Assembly: GCA_033439255.1 (NCBI GenBank)
Contig: CM065878.1
Location: forward strand, 1,178,001 to 1,242,000
Direction: 5' to 3'
DNA: 64,000 nucleotides
DNA from: Hericium rajendrae
Taxonomy: Eukaryota; Basidiomycota; Agaricomycetes; Russulales; Hericiaceae
Within the stretch, counting starts at the first letter, position 1. Every line of letters starts with the position of its first letter. The position numbers were made by a program, and so were the translations under genes. Shown piece after piece: positions 60,001-64,000 of the stretch. The notes below the pieces were generated by a model that was not told the origin of the DNA, did not search any database, and saw only the letters and a program-made list of their open reading frames with translations.

Positions 60001-63000
60001 AATAGCAGGATCACTACATAACTGACCTGCGAGTGACCCGTGATGTCACAGGTACCTGACCCACGGCTCCAGATCACCCGGTGGCTGAAACCCGCGCGGA
60101 TCCAGGTCAGGCGTCGTGCTATGTTGAATACCCACGGGTTCAGATCCGGGTCACCCGCGAGTGCACTCGTGTCCATCCCTAGGATACTGTGGAACCGCTT
60201 TCCCGAGATTGCGAGGGAGAATTGAGCCGGAGTCGACCCACACCAGAATCGTGAACAGCACCAGTCTGTAGATGAAGAGATAGGTGATGGGACTGCCGTA
60301 GCGGGTGATGTTCCCGAGCGCAGAGGTCGAGACCCTTTCGGCATGGCTTAGGGTTCGACACGAGTGCACTTGCGGGTGACTCGGATCCGAACCCGCGGGT
60401 CATTGGCCTGGCCCGAGGTCGGACCTGGATCCGGACGGGTTCGCACCACCGGGTGATCCGGAGCCACAGGTCAGGTACCTGCGACGCCACGGGTTACCCG
60501 CAGGTCAGTCTCACTTTCCTCATCGCCCTGCCACCATGACTTTCTCACTTTTCATAATTGGCCTGCGCTAGGCTACCAAGCTTGAGGACGCGCAGGAATG
60601 AAGTCATGAGCAACGGGTCGGTGCTTCAGGTGAGTGGTGAAGTCTTTACCTTCATTCTACTATGCTAATATCAGAGTCTTGCTCGTAATAACGAGCGAGA
60701 CTCGCGCTTTTCATTGTTTTTCGACATTGACGACACCTTGCGGTCCTCTGACAGCCCCATCACCTCTCGCGCACCGCCCGCGCCTCTGCTTTCAATACTC
60801 CCCCCCCCAGCGCCCACAATGCCCTCATCAATGCGTCAAACCTGTGCCCCGCCCCGATCGTCCACGAACCGGGCTCGTGCGCACGACGTTCTATCTCCCG
60901 CTCACCACCCTAAGTGTACGCATGGTCCAGGCATAGTGCATGGATGGCCCGCAACAAGAATGGTCGAGCCTCATTGCTGTAGCAACGAGATCGATCGCCT
61001 TCTGTTTATCACCCGCGTGGGACTGCATGCGTCAATTTCGACACTTGCCCCCGTGTTCCTCTCACCGCCCACATGCCCTTCAACAACGAGCAATTGCCCA
61101 CGCATGGCTCTGCATACTGACAGTGTGCACTTGTCGCCAGTGTGCACACATGCACATATGTCTGCCACTCACGCCCCATCTGCGCCCCATCATCAATGCC
61201 TCCACGCCCCATCCGGCGCGGGTATCGCACATTAAGGTGCCCGCACGTACGTCACAAATCAACGCATTTGTGTCTCGCCTTGAACACCGCATGCTCACAT
61301 CTCTACCGTTCATGCCTCGCCAGTGCAGGCACGCGAACGTGCTCCCGACTGCCTAGCCCTGTCCCCACATGTACGTTTATGCACGCAACAGATGTGCGTG
61401 CTGCCATGTACACCACATGATGCATGGATGCCTCACGCCTATCCCCCGCTCATGTTGCGAGCGACGACTCATAAGACTCAGTGGCGTGGAGGCTGCATGC
61501 GCCAACTTCCATACCATGCCCGTGTCCGCCTCACCCTCCACATGCCCCTCAACAGCACGGCGTTGGCTTCGCATCCCTGCGAAGGGTACACCTATGCTCA
61601 CGCCCCGTTAGCGCATGCACATGTATAGCGGTGAGCCTCAATGACCATGCGCAGAAGCACTGGCAGCAGGCAGTAGTAAGTAAATACGGTGGCGGTGGTA
61701 ACTCGAAGAGGGTTGAATACACTACACACATAAATTGGAAAGTTCATGTATCTTTTGTAGATGTACATACTTGAGTAGTACATAAAACACCATTGATGAA
61801 TAAATACTGGACCACAGGTCACCTGCGGGTCACTCGCGGGTTTGTGCATTTTAGAAAAAGCTTGACCTGGATCCAGGTGAGTCTCAGCCACCAGGTGATC
61901 CGGATCCGTGGGTCAGGAACCCGCAGGTAAATTTTGCAGGTATACCTGTATTGACCTGCGGGTGACTCTGACTCGTGTCGAACCCTAGCATGGCTGCAGA
62001 GCAGCGAGAAAAGGTTGACCGAGACGAAGGATGTTCTCATCTGCAGCTCGAGGTGAACTCTCATAATCTCAGCTTCGCCGAGTCTGGACTCACGATGCTT
62101 GCCACTGGAGAGAGAATTGACAGTGTAAAGTCTGTACTGACCCTAGTCAGTAATGAGTCAATATCTAGACAATGTGGAAAAGCGAACGAAGGAGGGTAAT
62201 AATGGAACCCACTTGAGAGGTCTTGGCATAAGTGAGAGTGAGCAAATACGCTGCCAGGTATAACTAAACAGCGACTGGTCAGTTGTATCATCCGCGAATA
62301 AGCTGTAGAAACCAACGCACGATAAACATGACAATCTGATACCCTGCGGCAGCAGCAAAGGCAGCCAGAGGCGATGCCGTCGCGAGTGACACACAGTACG
62401 AGAAAAGGGCACCAACAATCCCATAGAGGACTAAGATGAACCACTGCCATTGTCATGAGTGAAATGTCGGCTTGATGGACGGAAAAGACCCACGAAGAAG
62501 CCGAGGCCGTGGAACTGATTTGAAACCGCAGCGAACATGATGACGATAATAGTGGATAAAAAGACAACAAACATAGAATCGAAAAGGAGATGCCCGACCC
62601 ATAAACCGACGGGGTTGGACAAGCCGTTTGACAACTGCATAGCCTGCACGGAGGTGCGGCGTTCCTGCGAGATGTACAACGCGAAGAACGCTGGATATAC
62701 GGCCTACAAAAAGAAAATGCAGTCAGTGAACCGCGCGGACGTGGCCATGCCTGGAGATACGCACCATAGCTGTGCCGAAGAAGGCGATCCATTTCAATGC
62801 GACGAGCGTACCGGCATCTACAGGCGGGAAGTTCTCGTAATTCGCTAGGATGAGGCTCGGTCCTGGCGCTGTATTGCCTGTGCTGTTCAGTGCATGACTG
62901 TACAGGATATTGGAAGCCAGATTGAGCAGAATAGGTCCATTGATCCCTGGGGAAGTCGCTTCCCATGCAACCAAAGCTTCATTTGTCTGCAAGTCCATGG

Positions 63001-64000
63001 AGATACCACCCAAGGATAACTCGTGGAAGTTCTGCTGTATAGTGTGAACGAAGGTGTCATTATCTGGTATATTGCGGATATGCAAAGCAGAACTGTTGCC
63101 GAGGGCCGATGTGATGTTAGGCGGCGTCACAAGAAGCTCTTCTCCCAGAATCAACCCGAGAAAATTACTCGGAGACGCAGGGAGATACAGCGGCATCTGC
63201 GTCGAGTTGCGGAACGTTGTCGTGCAAGATTGTGATCTACCGGAAATGAAAAACAGAGGGATGCAAGATCCAGCGATGGCCATGATGACAAGTAGAAGTG
63301 GCATTAACCAGCTGCGCCATGCGATGTAGTAATGCTTCTGGAAGATGATAAAGGACTGAAGGAGGGGGGCCATCTTTTGTCCTGTGGTTAGTTGAACAGC
63401 AGAGGGTATTTTGCCGTCCGAAGGCATGAGGGCGCGATTCATCTCTTTGTCAGTCCTGGATGAAGAGCTAAGTTGAGATTCAGAGTCCTTGTTCATGAGT
63501 TTCAAGAAGATGTCCTCCATAGTTGTACCTTGTATGTCGTAGGAGACAATACCATAGGTGTTGCTCTCCTGATCGAGAAGCTGAAGCACACGCTCCACTG
63601 TCTGTGCATCTTTCGTTCGTAAGTGGTATGATATTTGCGTTGGCGATGACGAGGATGTATATGTGGATGGCGCAAGCGCACGGATGCTTTCAAGTAAGCT
63701 GTCTGGTGAGAATTCGAGATCAACCTTCTTCTCCACCTTGACCTCCTCGAACATGACATGGACTGTGTATCCTTCTCCAAGATTGGATTTAAGAGAGACA
63801 GGAGAGCCATTGGCCACTAGCTTTTCAGGAGCGGCAAGAATAGCTATATTGTCAGCCAAAAGATCAGCCTCATCAAGAAACTACATACAACACCCTGTCA
63901 GAAATGTCAGTATGCGACACGAAAGATCTCACGTGAGTAGTGAAGATGACCATCCTGTCATGTCAGGCTGACGTCAACGTTCTCCATAATGCACGGCGGG
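57025..64000 (-). CDS. ABCA-type ABC transporter, 3' part, interrupted by two transposon insertions
   Basis: The gene enters at 64000 with the end of NBD1 (MVIFTTH, intron, FLDEADLLADNIAILAAPEK). Then come a long linker, TMD2 with an early helix (MPLLLVIMAIAGSCIPLFFI), a large loop with N-glycosylation sequons, and more helices (LFDSMFVVFLSTIIVIMFAA). NBD2 has GPNGAGKTTTFNII, signature LSGGNQRKLALAIALMG and Walker B SVVLIDEFSTGVDA, with H-loop HSMEEA. The stop is at 57025-57027. Between TMD2 and NBD2 the coding stretch is split: host sequence at 60182-60348 (TRYGSPITYLFIYRLVLFTI) is flanked by two inserted elements. Removing each element with one target duplication restores the frame. ABCA proteins move lipids; this allele is probably disrupted. 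Confidence 0.82.
58387..58394. repeat. 8-bp target-site duplication of copy 1, left
   Basis: GGATACTG, identical to 60182-60189 at the other end of the element. It is part of the ABCA coding sequence. Confidence 0.85.
58395..60181. mobile_element. Non-autonomous hAT-like element, copy 1 (1,787 bp)
   Basis: The left end reads TAGGGATGGACACGAGT and the right end is its exact reverse complement. An 8-bp duplication of host sequence (GGATACTG) flanks it. Inside each end is a roughly 140-bp GC-rich subterminal module with repeated ACCCGCGAGT/ACCCACGGGT-like units, in the same orientation at both ends. The core is GC-rich, holds a T-rich run near 59502-59516 and a duplicated 17-mer near 59662-59696, and encodes no recognisable transposase; its long open frames are low-complexity. 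8-bp duplications and TAGGG ends are typical of hAT elements. Confidence 0.8.
60182..60189. repeat. 8-bp target-site duplication of copy 1, right
   Basis: GGATACTG, identical to 58387-58394. Confidence 0.85.
60341..60348. repeat. 8-bp target-site duplication of copy 2, left
   Basis: GCATGGCT, identical to 61988-61995. Confidence 0.85.
61025..61098 (+). repeat. Internal direct repeat of copy 2, first unit
   Basis: About 73 bp starting GCATGCGTCAATTTC, similar (roughly 70%) to 61495-61567 (GCATGCGCCAACTTCC...). Spacing is about 470 bp, suggesting the core grew by duplication. Confidence 0.5.
61495..61567 (+). repeat. Internal direct repeat of copy 2, second unit
   Basis: This is the partner of 61025-61098. 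Shared blocks include GCATGCG, the CACATGCCC region and CTCAACA/TTCAACA. Confidence 0.5.
61988..61995. repeat. 8-bp target-site duplication of copy 2, right
   Basis: GCATGGCT, identical to 60341-60348. Host coding sequence resumes beyond it. Confidence 0.85.

Larger units (their letters stand above)
60349..61987. mobile_element. Non-autonomous hAT-like element, copy 2 (1,639 bp)
   Basis: The ends read TAGGGTTCGACACGAGT and its reverse complement, one family with copy 1 (two mismatches). A different 8-bp duplication (GCATGGCT) flanks it, so it inserted independently. Its subterminal modules match those of copy 1 in inverted order, so the two copies sit in opposite orientation. The core differs from that of copy 1 and contains a diverged direct repeat (61025-61098 and 61495-61567). 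No transposase motif was found in any frame. Confidence 0.8.

Noticed and set aside
60714-61356. Open frames of 138-173 codons inside transposon copy 2
   Set aside because: Composition is Pro/Ser/His-rich and repetitive, and no transposase motif is present. They overlap each other in two frames.
58395-61987. A single 3.6-kb element with TA target duplication (Tc1/mariner-like)
   Set aside because: Outer ends do form an inverted pair, but the middle contains host ABCA coding sequence bounded by two further ends, and each half has its own perfect 8-bp duplication. Two separate hAT-like insertions explain this better.

Overview
The window is nuclear DNA from a filamentous basidiomycete, most likely an Agaricomycete. 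Genes are compact and alternate strands. Most carry many short (about 45-70 nt) GT-AG introns, intergenic gaps are 0.2-1.4 kb, and there are basidiomycete-style F-box proteins and a large PDR transporter. No rRNA, tRNA, CRISPR array or virus was recognised.

Layout. 1-9.2 kb holds housekeeping genes: a BMT5-type rRNA methyltransferase (cut by the window edge), a RAMP4/YSY6-like ER protein, an RBBP4/MSI1-type WD40 histone chaperone, ATP synthase subunit e, a GFA/CENP-V-fold protein, a small secreted Cys-rich protein and a probable INO80-complex subunit. 9.6-16.3 kb is one long gene, DOP1, followed by an F-box gene, a conserved hypothetical gene, an Ssp120/nucleobindin-like EF-hand protein and a protein tyrosine phosphatase (to 22.7 kb). 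23-26.3 kb holds an orphan ORF and a non-RD protein kinase. 26.6-29.6 kb is a divergent pair, a fucosyltransferase-like membrane protein and DPM3. 29.9-34.8 kb holds a large group II PLP decarboxylase and a CstF-64-type protein without an RRM. 35.0-45.4 kb holds coatomer beta (SEC26) and a full-length PDR ABC transporter. 45.7-53.5 kb holds a SHOC1/Zip2-like meiotic gene, an intact single-exon F-box gene and a SWI5-like gene. 54.1-56.5 kb is a CorA-type metal transporter. 57.0-64.0 kb is the 3' part of an ABCA-type transporter gene that runs off the window.

Most striking feature. The ABCA gene is split inside what was one coding stretch by two related transposon copies, 58395-60181 and 60349-61987. 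Each is flanked by a perfect, different 8-bp target-site duplication and bounded by 17-bp terminal inverted repeats beginning TAGGG. This is the signature of hAT-superfamily elements; neither copy encodes a recognisable transposase.

Quality caveat. At least a dozen conserved proteins or exon junctions are thrown out of frame by single-base changes, mostly one base missing from a short homopolymer. This looks more like assembly error than mass pseudogenisation, and several gene models below carry a stated frameshift. The long genes at 43.3-45.0, 46.0-47.6 and 50.9-52.7 kb are uninterrupted.
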